Source: an uncultured Bacteroidia bacterium
GTDB lineage: Bacteria > Bacteroidota > Bacteroidia > Bacteroidales > F082
Reading direction: 5' to 3'
Length of the DNA: 47,592 nt
NCBI GenBank assembly: GCA_913009755.1
Contig: CAJVWU010000024.1
Span: 1-47,592, forward strand
The translations under genes were made by a program, and so were the position numbers. This document shows, piece after piece, positions 18,301 through 28,467 of this stretch; within the stretch, counting starts at the first letter, position 1; every line of letters starts with the position of its first letter. The notes beneath the pieces are model-generated. The model worked only from the letters and a program-made list of their open reading frames with translations. It ran no database searches and was not told the origin of the DNA.

Positions 18301-19740
18301 ATGCAAAAGATAATAGTTATACTTACTCTCGGAATCATCGTTTACCTCTCAGGTTGTAAACTCGGGCCTGATTTTGAAAAGCCTGAATATACCGGGCCTG
18401 CTTCATTCCGGTTTGATTCCGTGACAACCGATACCGTTGTAAATTTACGATGGTGGGAATTGTTTAACGACCCTGTGCTGGACACCTTGATCAAAAAGGC
18501 GTTGGAGAACAACAAAGACGTAATGGTTGCAGCAGCACGGGTTGACGCTGCCCGTGCCACCCTGGGTTTCACCAAAGCCGACCAATGGCCCTCGTTCAGC
18601 TTCAATGTAGGTGCAGGCAGCGGAAACTCCATAGGTGTGGCACAATTCAATTCAGTCACCAACAACTTTTATGCATATCCTGAAATGTACTGGGAAATAG
18701 GGTTTTGGGGGAAATACAGGCGGCTCAATGAATCGGCCAGAGCCGACCTGCTGGCCTCGGAATACGGATTAAGAACCGTTCAGATCAGTCTCATTTCAGC
18801 AGTAGCCAGCACCTATTTCAATTTGCTGGATAACATGAAAAAACTGAATGTCTCGAAAAAGACACTTGCGGCCCGTGACAGCTCATTGGGTATTATTGAA
18901 GCACGGTTTCATTACGGTGTTGTCGCTGAAATTGACCTGAACCAGTCGCAGGTTCAGCGGGCAATCTCGGCAGCAGCTATCCCATATTATGAAAGGCAAA
19001 TTGCCTTGAACCAAAGTACGATGAGCATTCTTTTTGGAACTTATCCTGCCAGCGTGCCTATCGGCAGGGAATTATTTGAACAGATAGAACCCATGGACAT
19101 CCCCACCGGGTTGCCTTCCCAATTACTGTTAAGGAGGCCCGATGTGATGCAGGCAGAAGCCGCTTATGCCGCCCAGAATGCCAAAATCGGTGCTGCCCAG
19201 GCTATGCGCTGGCCCTCTTTGAGCCTGACCGGTTTACTGGGTGTCGCCACAACAAGCTTAACTTCTCTTACAGCCGCTGGGTTGGGCTGGTCAGCCGGCG
19301 GAGTGATCCTTGGCCCTTTGTTTCAGTTTGGTAAAAACAAACGGCGGGTGGAAATCGAACGTGCCAATACGGTAGCCGCTTTGAGACAATATGAAAACAC
19401 CACCCTTCGCGCATTCAAAGAGGTGGAAGATGCACTGATAAGCATTCAGACTTTACATCGAGAGATCATTGCACAGGAGCAGCGTTCCATTGCTGCCATG
19501 AATGCCGAATACTTATCCAATGAACGTTATGACAAGGGACAAACCAGTTACCTGGAAGTATTGGAATCGCAACGTCAGAGCTTTGATGCACAACTGAACT
19601 ATTCCGAAGTAAAAAGACAATTGTTTAACGCTTTCGTTGCCCTGTACAAAGCGTTAGGTGGCGGATGGTTGTCACCCGAAGAAGAACAAGCCTACATCAA
19701 AGCACAACAGCAAGCAGATTCCCTTAACCAGAAAAAATAA
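18301..19740 (+). CDS. RND efflux outer-membrane channel lipoprotein (NodT/TolC family)
   Basis: Outer-membrane factor completing the tripartite pump. 479 residues; the signal peptide ends in YLSGC with the lipid-modified cysteine at 19, followed by KLGPDFEKPEY, the usual start of NodT-family channels. Two similar coiled-coil/beta halves of the family are visible (LRWWELFNDPVLDTL, then LLLRRPDVMQAEAAY near the middle). It follows the pump at 145 bases, longer than the other spacing in the operon but with no sign of a separate function. Confidence 0.94.
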   Translation: MQKIIVILTLGIIVYLSGCKLGPDFEKPEYTGPASFRFDSVTTDTVVNLRWWELFNDPVLDTLIKKALENNKDVMVAAARVDAARATLGFTKADQWPSFSFNVGAGSGNSIGVAQFNSVTNNFYAYPEMYWEIGFWGKYRRLNESARADLLASEYGLRTVQISLISAVASTYFNLLDNMKKLNVSKKTLAARDSSLGIIEARFHYGVVAEIDLNQSQVQRAISAAAIPYYERQIALNQSTMSILFGTYPASVPIGRELFEQIEPMDIPTGLPSQLLLRRPDVMQAEAAYAAQNAKIGAAQAMRWPSLSLTGLLGVATTSLTSLTAAGLGWSAGGVILGPLFQFGKNKRRVEIERANTVAALRQYENTTLRAFKEVEDALISIQTLHREIIAQEQRSIAAMNAEYLSNERYDKGQTSYLEVLESQRQSFDAQLNYSEVKRQLFNAFVALYKALGGGWLSPEEEQAYIKAQQQADSLNQKK

Positions 19741-19802
19741 TGAAGAACCGCTAATTTGTCCCGAAGTTGGCAAATCGAAAAAATCTAATGATACCTGTCT
19801 TC

Positions 19803-19834
19803 AACCCGCTGAGTACAAGCCCGCTCAGCGGGTT
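19803..19834 (+). terminator. Strong stem-loop after the RND operon
   Basis: AACCCGCTGAG at 19803-19813 pairs perfectly with CTCAGCGGGTT at 19824-19834 around a 10-base loop. It lies about 60 bases after the channel gene stop and before the aconitase. No long T run follows, so termination is inferred from position and stem strength. Confidence 0.55.
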
Positions 19835-19890
19835 AATACACTTTGCAAACAATTTTCCCGTAATTTTGAAGCACTAAAAATTAAAATTTT

Positions 19891-21699
19891 ATGAACATCA
19901 TAGAAAAAATTATCGCGTCACACTCCGGTAAAGAAAAGGTAATACCCGGCGATATTGTTGACATTGAAATTGATGCCCGTGTGGCCCGTGATTTCGGGGG
20001 TCCCAATGTCATCAAAAACATCGAAGAAAACGAACTTGACATTGATGATGTAAAGAAGACTTTTTTCACCCTGGACACCAATCCGACCGGAAGCGATCAG
20101 AAATATGCCGTCAACCAGCAGATCATCAGGATCTTTGCCAGGAAACACGGCATAAAAGTATTTGACATCAACAACGGTATCGGAACACATACACTCATCC
20201 AGAACGGACTGGCCTGGCCCGGTTCTACGGCTGTAACTACCGATTCGCATGCCAATATCCTTGGCGCTATCGGCGCTTTCGGACAAGGTATGGGCGACAA
20301 GGATATTGCTGCTGCCTTCCACCGAGGGAAAGTGTGGTTCAAAGTACCCAACTCGGTTAAGATCAGTTTTACAGGAAAATTACCTGGAAACGTAACAGCC
20401 AAAGACTTCGTTCTGAATCTCCTTCATCAGTTTGGAGCCAACAGCCTGCTCGGTTATTCCGTGGAATTCTATGGCGAGCCCATTGACAAATTAACACTGG
20501 ATCAACGTATAACCATTGCCTCAATGGGTACAGAAATGGGGGTCATTATTCTGCTTTTCCCCCCCAATGATGCGGTAATGAAGTACTGTGAAGAACGCAC
20601 AGGAAGAAAACCGGACAAAATCGAAGCCGGCCCCGGTGCAAAATATGAAAAAGGATTCACCATTGATGTCAACACATTTGTCCCCATGGTCAGTCGGCCC
20701 GGCAAGCCCCACGATGCGGTAAGCATTGATCAGGAAAGGAAAGTGAAAATAGATTCGGCTTTTGTCGGCAGTTGTACCAATGGCCGGATGGAAGACATGC
20801 AGGCTGTTGCCAGTGTGTTAAAAGACAGAAAAGTAGCCCCCGGTGTAGTGTTGAAGATCGTCCCCACAACAGATGAAATCTGGCAGCGGTGCCTTGATGA
20901 AGGATTGATCAAGATATTTAAGGAAGCAGGGGCTTTGGTTTCCAATGCAGGCTGTGCCGGATGCGCCGCCGGACAAGTCGGGCAGAACGGGCCGGGCGAG
21001 ATCACCATCAGCACCGGAAACAGGAACTTCCCGGGAAAACAGGGAAAAGGAAAGGTCTATCTGGCTTCGCCGTCCTCTGTGGCAGCCAGCGCCGTGGCAG
21101 GATATATTACCACTGAAGATCAGATACCTGATGAACCGGCAACGTTTGATTCTGAGACAAGAACGGAAGAATTGTTCCATGCCGCCAAACATCATAAGGA
21201 AGAACACGGCAAAAACCCGGTTGTCGTTAAAGGGCGGGCATGGGTCATCAAACAGGATGACATTGATACCGATATGATCTACCACAATCGCTACCTCCAA
21301 ATCACCGACCCTGAACAAATGGGACAATACATCTTTGATAACCTGGAAGGTTATAAGGATTTTGCCAAAAAATGTAAAGCGGGCGATATTGTGATTACAG
21401 GTAAAAATTTCGGTGCAGGCAGCTCACGCCAACAGGCGGTGGATGGATTTAAAACCCTTGGGGTACAAGCTTTGCTGGCAGAATCATTCGGCGCCATTTA
21501 CGAACGCAATGCCATCAATGCCGCTTTCCCGATACTGACCTATAAAGACATGAATGCGGCCGGTGTTGAGGATGGCGATGAAATTGTAGTTAATTTTGAA
21601 ACCGGTGAACTGAAAAATCTGACAAAAGGCCGTTTTACGAATATCGAACCTTTCTCCGAAGTTCAGATGGAAATATATCAGAACGGAGGGCTTTTTTAA
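19891..21699 (+). CDS. Aconitase/isopropylmalate-dehydratase-family hydro-lyase, fused LeuC-LeuD form
   Basis: A 4Fe-4S dehydratase of 602 residues combining both halves on one chain. The large part (about 1-420) carries THTLIQNG (His100), TDSHANILGAIGAFGQG and the three cluster cysteines, Cys295 in GSCTNGR and Cys355/Cys358 in NAGCAGC. The small part begins near 447 (DDIDTDMIYHNRYL) and contains NFGAGSSR at 506-513. The usual Bacteroidota aconitase is longer (about 750 residues), and isopropylmalate dehydratase is normally two proteins, so this is the compact fused form; aconitate hydratase is the likeliest activity, homoaconitase or a related hydratase is possible. No leucine or lysine genes lie nearby. 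TTTG (19842-19845) and TAATTTTG (19861-19868) upstream may form a promoter with a short 15-base spacer. Confidence 0.85.
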   Translation: MNIIEKIIASHSGKEKVIPGDIVDIEIDARVARDFGGPNVIKNIEENELDIDDVKKTFFTLDTNPTGSDQKYAVNQQIIRIFARKHGIKVFDINNGIGTHTLIQNGLAWPGSTAVTTDSHANILGAIGAFGQGMGDKDIAAAFHRGKVWFKVPNSVKISFTGKLPGNVTAKDFVLNLLHQFGANSLLGYSVEFYGEPIDKLTLDQRITIASMGTEMGVIILLFPPNDAVMKYCEERTGRKPDKIEAGPGAKYEKGFTIDVNTFVPMVSRPGKPHDAVSIDQERKVKIDSAFVGSCTNGRMEDMQAVASVLKDRKVAPGVVLKIVPTTDEIWQRCLDEGLIKIFKEAGALVSNAGCAGCAAGQVGQNGPGEITISTGNRNFPGKQGKGKVYLASPSSVAASAVAGYITTEDQIPDEPATFDSETRTEELFHAAKHHKEEHGKNPVVVKGRAWVIKQDDIDTDMIYHNRYLQITDPEQMGQYIFDNLEGYKDFAKKCKAGDIVITGKNFGAGSSRQQAVDGFKTLGVQALLAESFGAIYERNAINAAFPILTYKDMNAAGVEDGDEIVVNFETGELKNLTKGRFTNIEPFSEVQMEIYQNGGLF

Positions 21700-21742
21700 T
21701 TTTCACAGGCTCAATATTCGGCAGGTTACAAACATCGAACCC

Positions 21743-23710
21743 TTACTTTAAATCTGTCAGTTTATTGTCAATTAAATACTGTGCCGATTGTAACATGGAA
21801 AAGGCATATTCTTCCATTGAATCCGCCTTCATTTTATTTTTATTGTAAATATCTGTTAAAGACTTGTTTTTGTACTTATACAAGGAAACATTATTCTTAT
21901 TTCTGTAAATAAGAAAATATTCATCATCAAGTACCCCCAATTTATTATCGGAAGTAAAATAAGCATACTTTCTTTTATGCTTGAACAGATTAACACCCAG
22001 TGAATTATTCACATAACTAAAATCCAGCAAACTGCATAATGTTGGATAAATATCCTGTTGCAAACCGAAGTTTTTGTATACAAAATGTTGAAAATAAGTT
22101 GGGGAATAAATGATCAGAAGTATTTTATGATAATTCAGGCACAGATCATAAACCGGTGAAAAATTTTGTCCGTGGTCACCCACAAAAACAAATACGGTGT
22201 TTTTAAACCATGCTTTGTTTTTTGCTGAATTCATAAACTTGCCTATTTGCATATCGGCAAATTCATAACGTTTATAAGGATATGCTTTATTGGTTAATTT
22301 TACATGAGTTGAATCCGGGATAAGATAACCTTCATGAGAAGAAATGGTCAATAAACCGATGAAGAATCTTTCGTGTGTTTCAGTGAGGAAATCGCAATCA
22401 TTCAAAACCCTGTTAAACATAGTTCTGTCACTAACACCCCAGCCATTGACTATTGAATCATCCGGATAGGAACTGACGTCTATAACTTTATCAAATCCAT
22501 TTGGGATAAGGAAACCACCCATATTGTCAAATTCCTTTGAACCGGTCACGTAAAAGAAGGTTTTATAATTCTTTTCCTTCAAAATTTCCGGCAAGCCGTG
22601 GAATTTCATATTGGCGGTTTTAACCGAACTCAGCGGCTTATTGTGCATGATGGCAGGCAAACCGTAGAAGGACGAAAAAATACCGTTATAGGTGTGTATC
22701 CCTGCCGAATAAAAATTATCAAACACAATGCCATGTTCTGCCAGACTGTCCAGGCAAGGGGTTGTACCGTAACCGGGGTTATATCTGCTGACCATAGCAT
22801 CGCTCATGCTTTCAAGAAGAAAGAAAATGATGTTGGGTTTTAAAGTATCCGTTCCGGTTACCACTGTTTCAAACGGGTTGGCCGCCTGACTATGCTTTCT
22901 TCCTAAATAGTGGAGCGCTGTTCGTATTGCTTCATTATCATTTTGAAAGTATTTAATATTAACATCCTTATAACTATATAGAAGGCTGAAAACAGGATTA
23001 AAGCTTAACCCGTTTAAAAAAGGGTTTTCAGAAAAATAAGCATCATTTACATTTAATGGCATGCGATGAAAATTAAATGATCCCCGGATTCCAAAAAATA
23101 GCAACACCATCGGAATGAAGAAAAAAGTTAACCTGGATTTTATATTAAATGACCTTGCCTGTTGTATGATTACCTTTTTAAAAATCAGGGTTTGAATAAA
23201 AATATACAATCCGGATACGATAATAAATATTCCGAAAAACAACAAATAGGTCCTGTCGTTTGCCATAACCTTTAGCAAGGTACCCATATCATTTGTCCAG
23301 TCAAAAACAGCATTGGTAATTCTGGAATTGTAATAGCTGAAAAAATCCAGGTCTGCTGATGAGACAGCGATATTTATTATTACCGCTATAATGATTAGCC
23401 AATTACTGATTGAGTACGCCAGTTTAATGTCTCTGTTTAATAAAAAAGGAACGGAAGTTAACAGAAAAGGAACCGTTAAAATGACTAAAGAAAGCCGCAG
23501 ATCAAATAAAAAACCAACGTTAAACAAACTGTAAAGAATATCAGAATAATCTGCACCTGCCACCAGGTTGATATTCATCCCTAACATGGCAATTCTGAAA
23601 GCAGCATTAACAAGCAACAGCCAAATCAACGACAGGAACAGATATCGTATATTTTTCGGGATATGATATTTGGATAACTCTTTCATCTTATATTGACAGC
23701 TTTTAAACAC
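21743..23710 (-). CDS. LtaS/MdoB-family phosphoglycerol transferase (alkaline-phosphatase superfamily), copy 1
   Basis: 655 residues: about five membrane helices (to about residue 210) and then an extracytoplasmic sulfatase-fold domain. The metal-site glutamate is seen in FFLLESMSD (Glu300), a likely threonine nucleophile in HTYNGI (Thr340), and the closing metal ligands in FVGDHGQN near residue 515. In other bacteria such enzymes move phosphoglycerol or phosphoethanolamine from lipids onto envelope polymers; Bacteroidota do not make classical lipoteichoic acid, so the acceptor here is unknown. It lies 49 bases after the related upstream gene and is probably co-transcribed with it. An internal ATG at codon 9 could be the real start. 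Confidence 0.85.
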   Translation of the reverse strand: MFKSCQYKMKELSKYHIPKNIRYLFLSLIWLLLVNAAFRIAMLGMNINLVAGADYSDILYSLFNVGFLFDLRLSLVILTVPFLLTSVPFLLNRDIKLAYSISNWLIIIAVIINIAVSSADLDFFSYYNSRITNAVFDWTNDMGTLLKVMANDRTYLLFFGIFIIVSGLYIFIQTLIFKKVIIQQARSFNIKSRLTFFFIPMVLLFFGIRGSFNFHRMPLNVNDAYFSENPFLNGLSFNPVFSLLYSYKDVNIKYFQNDNEAIRTALHYLGRKHSQAANPFETVVTGTDTLKPNIIFFLLESMSDAMVSRYNPGYGTTPCLDSLAEHGIVFDNFYSAGIHTYNGIFSSFYGLPAIMHNKPLSSVKTANMKFHGLPEILKEKNYKTFFYVTGSKEFDNMGGFLIPNGFDKVIDVSSYPDDSIVNGWGVSDRTMFNRVLNDCDFLTETHERFFIGLLTISSHEGYLIPDSTHVKLTNKAYPYKRYEFADMQIGKFMNSAKNKAWFKNTVFVFVGDHGQNFSPVYDLCLNYHKILLIIYSPTYFQHFVYKNFGLQQDIYPTLCSLLDFSYVNNSLGVNLFKHKRKYAYFTSDNKLGVLDDEYFLIYRNKNNVSLYKYKNKSLTDIYNKNKMKADSMEEYAFSMLQSAQYLIDNKLTDLK

Positions 23711-23746
23711 AATCCCCAGAACACCATTTATTTACCATAATTCTTA

Positions 23747-23758
23747 ATCTGCGCAGAT
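23747..23758. other. Perfect 12-bp palindrome between the two transferase genes
   Basis: ATCTGCGCAGAT reads the same on both strands and ends one base before the stop codon of copy 2. Its half-site ATCTGCG also occurs in the 70-base tandem repeat at 30324-30473. Confidence 0.4.
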
Positions 23759-23759
23759 A

Positions 23760-25826
23760 TTAAAGGGATAATTTATTTTTTATCAACCGGTAATTGTATT
23801 GCTCAACAACTGCTTTAATCAAAGTTTCCAGTTTATTCGCAATTTCTTTTTTTTCGTCTATCAGGTTCACCTCATGATCAGGGTCTTTTTTGTTATTATA
23901 AAGTACGACCGAACTATTTCCATCAAACAGCAAGCTGTAATCACCTTGTATTATCTGATAATATCCGTTTACATATTCAAAAGCAACATGGTTTGCATTA
24001 TCATTAAAAACGCTGTTGCCAAAAGCAATAAACGTCCGGTTATAACCCAGATAATCCAAAACAGAAGGTAAAATATCACTTTGCTGAATGGTTATACTTT
24101 CTTTTCCCTGCAAGCTGTCGCCGGGAAAATAAAACAGGATCGGGATTGCAAAGCGGCCAACGGTGTTTTTATAATATTTAAGTTGATAATCATTTAATTT
24201 TTTATGTTCATCATGTATTTGGCTGTTTTCAGCAACACTTATTGAATGTCCGGGATGGTCAGCCGAAATAACAAAAAGTGTATTTTTAAACCAGGGCATC
24301 GTTGAAACTGTTTTAAAAAACTGTTTTAAAGCAAAATCAGAATATTGCACAACCCGGTGAATTTTCACTATTGTTTTTGGAAATTTATCCTCATATTCTT
24401 CGGGTACCTTATAAGGGTTGTGTGAGCTTAAAGTAAATTCCAAAACAAAGAACGGTTGCTTGAATGTATTGAGTTTTCCGGCCAGATACTGTAAAAAAGC
24501 ATGGTCGTAAATACCCCAGTAACCGTCATAATTTTTTTCGCCGTCATCTTCTTCATTTTTATATTCAGTATGCCCGTAATAGGCATCAAACCCTGCCATT
24601 TTTGCGTAAGCATCAAAATTCATGGTTCCGTTATTGCCACCATGAAAAAAAGCTGTCTGATAGCCTTTCTCCTTTAAAATATTGGCAAGGCTGCTAATGT
24701 TATCTGTGTTATAATCCGAAAAAAGGAAAGGGTCTTCCATGAGGCCAGGTATGCCGGAAGCAATGCAGGGTATGCCATCTATTGACCTCAAACCATTTGA
24801 AAAAGCATGGGTAAATAGCAATGAATGTTGCATCAAAGAATCAAGAAAGGGGGTATATCCTTTGTAATGGTTCAAATAACCACTGTATTCACGCGAAAAA
24901 CTTTCCAGTACAAGAATGACAATATTTATTTTTTTAAATGAGGTATCGGAATAATCATACTGATGTAAAGTGGGATATATTTTCTGGCATTCGTCCAATG
25001 GATAATATTCTTTGAGCACAAAACTTTTGTATTTCAGCGTTTTCATCACCGTGAACGGTGTGTTTAGGACAAGTGGGGCATCTTTAGCTGATGAATATTG
25101 GGATGCGTTCAAAATAGCCAGGGGTTTAGGTTGCATTCCCCCCCTGGCGCCAACAACGGATAAGGCCGAAAGTATTAAGAAAGCGATTGCCTGATAACTG
25201 ATATTTTTTAGTTTATTCCCTGTGATGGTTACCGGCTGTTTATGCTTTTTGTCAGAAAACGAATAAAGGTACCAGGCGAGTGCGGTAAGCACAAGCCAGG
25301 TAACCGGCACATACCAATAATCAACAATAAATTGGGGGACGAGCCGTGTCAATTCATCACCGGTCCTTAAAAATGTCAGCATAAAAGCTGTGGAACGTTT
25401 CAATGTAAAATCAAAAAACCGTGCATCACTTAAGTTTATAAGCAACAACAATGAGTTGACAACAAGGAAATAATATTTGACAAAGCCCTGGTACCATTTG
25501 TTGTATTTAAATTTCCCGCCGGGAATAATATGCAAAATGATCACCGGGAGATTTGAATAAACAATCACCGACATATCAAAACGCATCCCGAAAATGAACA
25601 GGCGGAGGGTATCATAAATCCCTAAATATGAGAAGTGTGATAAATTCAGTAAAAGAAAAAACAAGCGCCCGAAAAAAAATAAAAGGAATGCGATAGCAAG
25701 CCGTTTGACAAGAAGTATTATGTGATAATTATAATCTTTCACCGCGGGTGCAAAGTTGAATAAATTTTTCCGGGTATCTGACAATAATTTTACATATTTT
25801 CCCTTAGTAAAATTAATGGAGTTCAA
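23760..25826 (-). CDS. LtaS/MdoB-family phosphoglycerol transferase, copy 2
   Basis: 688 residues with N-terminal membrane helices (about 35-190 and one near 210) and a sulfatase-fold catalytic domain. The metal-binding glutamate is in VILVLESFSREYSG; the nucleophile position is serine (GLRSIDGIPCIASGIP) where copy 1 has threonine; and the distal metal site reads ISADHPGHS instead of GDHG. The two proteins are clearly related but not recent duplicates. A spread of 'FFLEFTLSSHNPYKVP' type residues matches the substrate side of the family. It is the first gene of the pair and divergent from the FISUMP gene. Confidence 0.85.
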   Translation of the reverse strand: MNSINFTKGKYVKLLSDTRKNLFNFAPAVKDYNYHIILLVKRLAIAFLLFFFGRLFFLLLNLSHFSYLGIYDTLRLFIFGMRFDMSVIVYSNLPVIILHIIPGGKFKYNKWYQGFVKYYFLVVNSLLLLINLSDARFFDFTLKRSTAFMLTFLRTGDELTRLVPQFIVDYWYVPVTWLVLTALAWYLYSFSDKKHKQPVTITGNKLKNISYQAIAFLILSALSVVGARGGMQPKPLAILNASQYSSAKDAPLVLNTPFTVMKTLKYKSFVLKEYYPLDECQKIYPTLHQYDYSDTSFKKINIVILVLESFSREYSGYLNHYKGYTPFLDSLMQHSLLFTHAFSNGLRSIDGIPCIASGIPGLMEDPFLFSDYNTDNISSLANILKEKGYQTAFFHGGNNGTMNFDAYAKMAGFDAYYGHTEYKNEEDDGEKNYDGYWGIYDHAFLQYLAGKLNTFKQPFFVLEFTLSSHNPYKVPEEYEDKFPKTIVKIHRVVQYSDFALKQFFKTVSTMPWFKNTLFVISADHPGHSISVAENSQIHDEHKKLNDYQLKYYKNTVGRFAIPILFYFPGDSLQGKESITIQQSDILPSVLDYLGYNRTFIAFGNSVFNDNANHVAFEYVNGYYQIIQGDYSLLFDGNSSVVLYNNKKDPDHEVNLIDEKKEIANKLETLIKAVVEQYNYRLIKNKLSL

Positions 25827-25936
25827 AAATCTGAGCTATTCAGAATTATTGATTAATTTTGAAAAAATAGTTACTATGAAAACAAAGAAATTTGTTTTCC
25901 TGTGAAGTCATGATTTCGGCTAAAAAAATACTTAAA

Positions 25937-26479
25937 ATGAATTGGAAAACACCAGGAATCATAATTATCCTTTTTATTATTGTAACATTAATTGAAAGCA
26001 CGAGCCTGTATGCCCAGTATTACGAAACCGTCAAGATCGGCGATCAGGTGTGGATGGAACGCAACCTGCAAAACGATGTGCTGGGAAGCATTTGTTACGA
26101 TGATGATTCGCTGAACTGCAAGGAATATGGCCGTTTGTATTGCTGGCAGGCCGCGCTGGATGCCTGTCCCGAAGGTTTCCGGTTGCCTACCGATAAAGAC
26201 TGGTCAATTCTTATCAACTCTCTTGGCGGCCCTGACAGTGCTGCCTCTGCCCTTTTGAAAGGCGGATCTTCAGGATTTGATATTCCCCTATCTGGCAATT
26301 ACCAGCCTGAAATGAAAATGTTCAGTTTTAAAAATCAGAAGGCCTATTTCTGGACAGCATCTTCCTATAGTATGAATACAGCCTGGATCAGGATTTTTGA
26401 TAAAGATAGCAAAAGTGTGACCCGGACAACAATAGGAAAAAGCTTTTATTTTAGCATCCGATGTATCAGGATTGATTGA
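25937..26479 (+). CDS. FISUMP domain protein (Fibrobacter succinogenes major paralogous domain), exported
   Basis: A small exported protein of about 180 residues. I place the start at ATG 25937 because it gives a clean 27-residue signal peptide ending SLYAQ; an open frame continues upstream to a TTG at 25892 that would spoil it. The mature part follows the FISUMP pattern: KIGDQVWMERNL, CYDDD, YGRLYCWQAALDACPEGFRLP, a central GG-rich loop, FWTASS and a final SIRCIRID. The domain is widespread in Bacteroidota and Fibrobacter surface proteins, related to C-type-lectin-like folds; its function is unknown. No T9SS domain or lipobox is seen, so it is probably periplasmic. Confidence 0.8.
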   Translation: MNWKTPGIIIILFIIVTLIESTSLYAQYYETVKIGDQVWMERNLQNDVLGSICYDDDSLNCKEYGRLYCWQAALDACPEGFRLPTDKDWSILINSLGGPDSAASALLKGGSSGFDIPLSGNYQPEMKMFSFKNQKAYFWTASSYSMNTAWIRIFDKDSKSVTRTTIGKSFYFSIRCIRID

Positions 26480-26490
26480 ATTCCAAACTT

Positions 26491-28293
26491 CTACCCTCTC
26501 CCCTGTCTTTTCCGTTCGGTTTCATTCAAAATGATCTTTCGCAAACGGAGCGAACGCGGCGTAACTTCGAGGTACTCATCTTTACGGATAACCTCCATAT
26601 ATTCTTCCAGCGAAAAAGTAACCGGCGGTGGGATCATCACTTTTTCATCTGAGCCGGCAGCCCGCATGTTGGATAACTTCTTCGTTTTGTTCACGTTAAC
26701 CACAATGTCACCGGCACGGGTATTTACGCCGATCACCTGGCCTGCATAAACTTCCTGGTTGGAATGAATATAAAACCTGCCCCGGTCAACCAGTTTCCAG
26801 ATCGCATAAGGAATGGAAGTCCCTGTTTCCATTGAGATCAAGGCTCCGTTAGCCTTCGTTTTGATTTCCCCTTTCCAGGGTTCAAAGGCTCTGAACCGGT
26901 GGGCAATGATGGCTTCGCCTTCGGTGGCTGTTAAAATACTGTTGCGCAAACCGATGATTCCCCTCGATGGAATGCTGAATTCCAGCATCATCCTGTCGTT
27001 TTTGGGTTCCATATTCAAAAATTCCCCTTTACGCATGGTGACTATATCAATCACTCTGCCTGAGAAATCTTCGGGCACAAGCACCGTAAGGCTTTCAACG
27101 GGCTCATGTTTTTTACCCTCAATTTCCTTGATGATCACTTTGGGTTGTCCGAGTTGAAACTCATAACCTTCACGCCGCATGGTTTCCACGAGGATGGAAA
27201 GATGTAAAATACCCCTGCCATAAACCAGATAAGCATCCGGGGATGCGGTTTCTTCAACTCGCAAGGCCAGATTTTTCTCCGTTTCATGAAACAGCCTGTC
27301 GCGCAGGTGCCGGGAGGTAACGTATTTTCCTTCCTTACCAAAGAAAGGCGAGTTGTTTACCGTGAACATCATGCTCATCGTAGGCTCGTCAATTTTGATG
27401 GCAGGCAATCCTTCCGGATTTTCAAAGTCAGCCACCGTGTCACCGATCTCAAAGTCCTCCAGTCCCATGATGGCTACAATATCCCCGGCATGGACTTCAG
27501 TCTTGCATTTTTCTTTCCCCAGGCCCTCAAACAGATAAAGCTCTTTTATTTTTGATTTCAGGATGCGGTCATCCCTTTTTACCAGCGACACAGGCATGCC
27601 CATCCTCAGTTTTCCCCTTAACAAACGGCCTACTGCAATCCGACCGACATAAGAAGAATAATCAAGTGAAGTAATTTGCATTTGTGGAGTACCTTCTCTG
27701 TATTCGGCTTTGGGAATATGATCAATAATCAAATCCAGCAGATAAGAGACATCCGTTGCCGGGTGCTGCCAGTCTTCGGCCATCCAGCCCTGCTTTGATG
27801 ATCCGAATGCAGTGGGGAAATCAAGCTGATCTTCGCTGGCACCCAGGTTAAACATCAAATCAAACACAGCCTCCTGAACTTCGTCGGGCCGGCAGTTGGG
27901 CTTGTCCACTTTATTGATCACAACAATGGGTTTCAGGTTGAGGTCAATGGCTTTTTGCAATACAAAGCGGGTCTGCGGCATGGGGCCTTCAAAGGCATCC
28001 ACAAGCAGCAATACGCCATCCGCCATGTTCAGCACACGCTCTACCTCACCACCAAAATCGGAGTGTCCGGGTGTGTCTATAATATTGATCTTAACCCCTT
28101 TATAGTGTACTGATACGTTTTTTGATAAAATAGTGATCCCGCGTTCCCGTTCCAGGTCGTTGCTGTCAAGGATTAAATCCCCCATATCCTGGTTGTCCCT
28201 GAAAAGTTTAACCTGGTGCAACAACCGGTCAACCAGTGTGGTTTTACCGTGGTCAACGTGGGCTATGATGGCAATATTTCTGATTTCCTGCAT
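26491..28293 (-). CDS. typA: Ribosome-associated GTPase TypA/BipA
   Basis: A translation-factor-like GTPase that binds the 70S ribosome and helps large-subunit assembly and stress adaptation. 600 residues, the standard size. The G domain shows [10 protein letters not shown] (11-20), DTPGHSDF and NKVD; EF-G-like domains and the BipA-specific C-terminal region follow ([20 protein letters not shown]). TATTTTTG on the minus strand (28330-28323) may be the -7 element of its promoter. It is convergent with the FISUMP gene with only 11 bases between their stops. Confidence 0.96.
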   Translation of the reverse strand: MQEIRNIAIIAHVDHGKTTLVDRLLHQVKLFRDNQDMGDLILDSNDLERERGITILSKNVSVHYKGVKINIIDTPGHSDFGGEVERVLNMADGVLLLVDAFEGPMPQTRFVLQKAIDLNLKPIVVINKVDKPNCRPDEVQEAVFDLMFNLGASEDQLDFPTAFGSSKQGWMAEDWQHPATDVSYLLDLIIDHIPKAEYREGTPQMQITSLDYSSYVGRIAVGRLLRGKLRMGMPVSLVKRDDRILKSKIKELYLFEGLGKEKCKTEVHAGDIVAIMGLEDFEIGDTVADFENPEGLPAIKIDEPTMSMMFTVNNSPFFGKEGKYVTSRHLRDRLFHETEKNLALRVEETASPDAYLVYGRGILHLSILVETMRREGYEFQLGQPKVIIKEIEGKKHEPVESLTVLVPEDFSGRVIDIVTMRKGEFLNMEPKNDRMMLEFSIPSRGIIGLRNSILTATEGEAIIAHRFRAFEPWKGEIKTKANGALISMETGTSIPYAIWKLVDRGRFYIHSNQEVYAGQVIGVNTRAGDIVVNVNKTKKLSNMRAAGSDEKVMIPPPVTFSLEEYMEVIRKDEYLEVTPRSLRLRKIILNETERKRQGRG

Positions 28294-28338
28294 TTGATCC
28301 GTCGTGTTATTTTTTCGAGCGGCAAAAATACGTCAAAG

Positions 28339-28374
28339 TATGGTTCGATGGTTAAATTGTTTTATGGTTCGATG
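28339..28374. repeat. Short direct repeat upstream of typA
   Basis: The 12-base word TATGGTTCGATG occurs twice within about 36 bases (beginning near 28339 and 28363) in the 174-base gap between typA and the dehydrogenase gene. No other feature is evident in that gap beyond the possible typA -7 box. Confidence 0.45.
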
Positions 28375-28467
28375 TGTTCAAAATGGGCCATTCATCATTT
28401 TCCGATTTCCCGTTAACCGATGAGCAACGTTTGAAGAAAATCCGTATGAATGACAAGCGGCCTTGCC

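Noticed and set aside
19918-21327. Antisense frames within the aconitase gene
   Set aside because: Composition reflects the complementary strand of a conserved gene, with no family resemblance.
25876-25905. ATG at 25876 with a signal-like MKTKKFVFL
   Set aside because: It ends in a stop after nine codons and is in another frame from the FISUMP domain; the start at 25937 gives a complete signal peptide instead.
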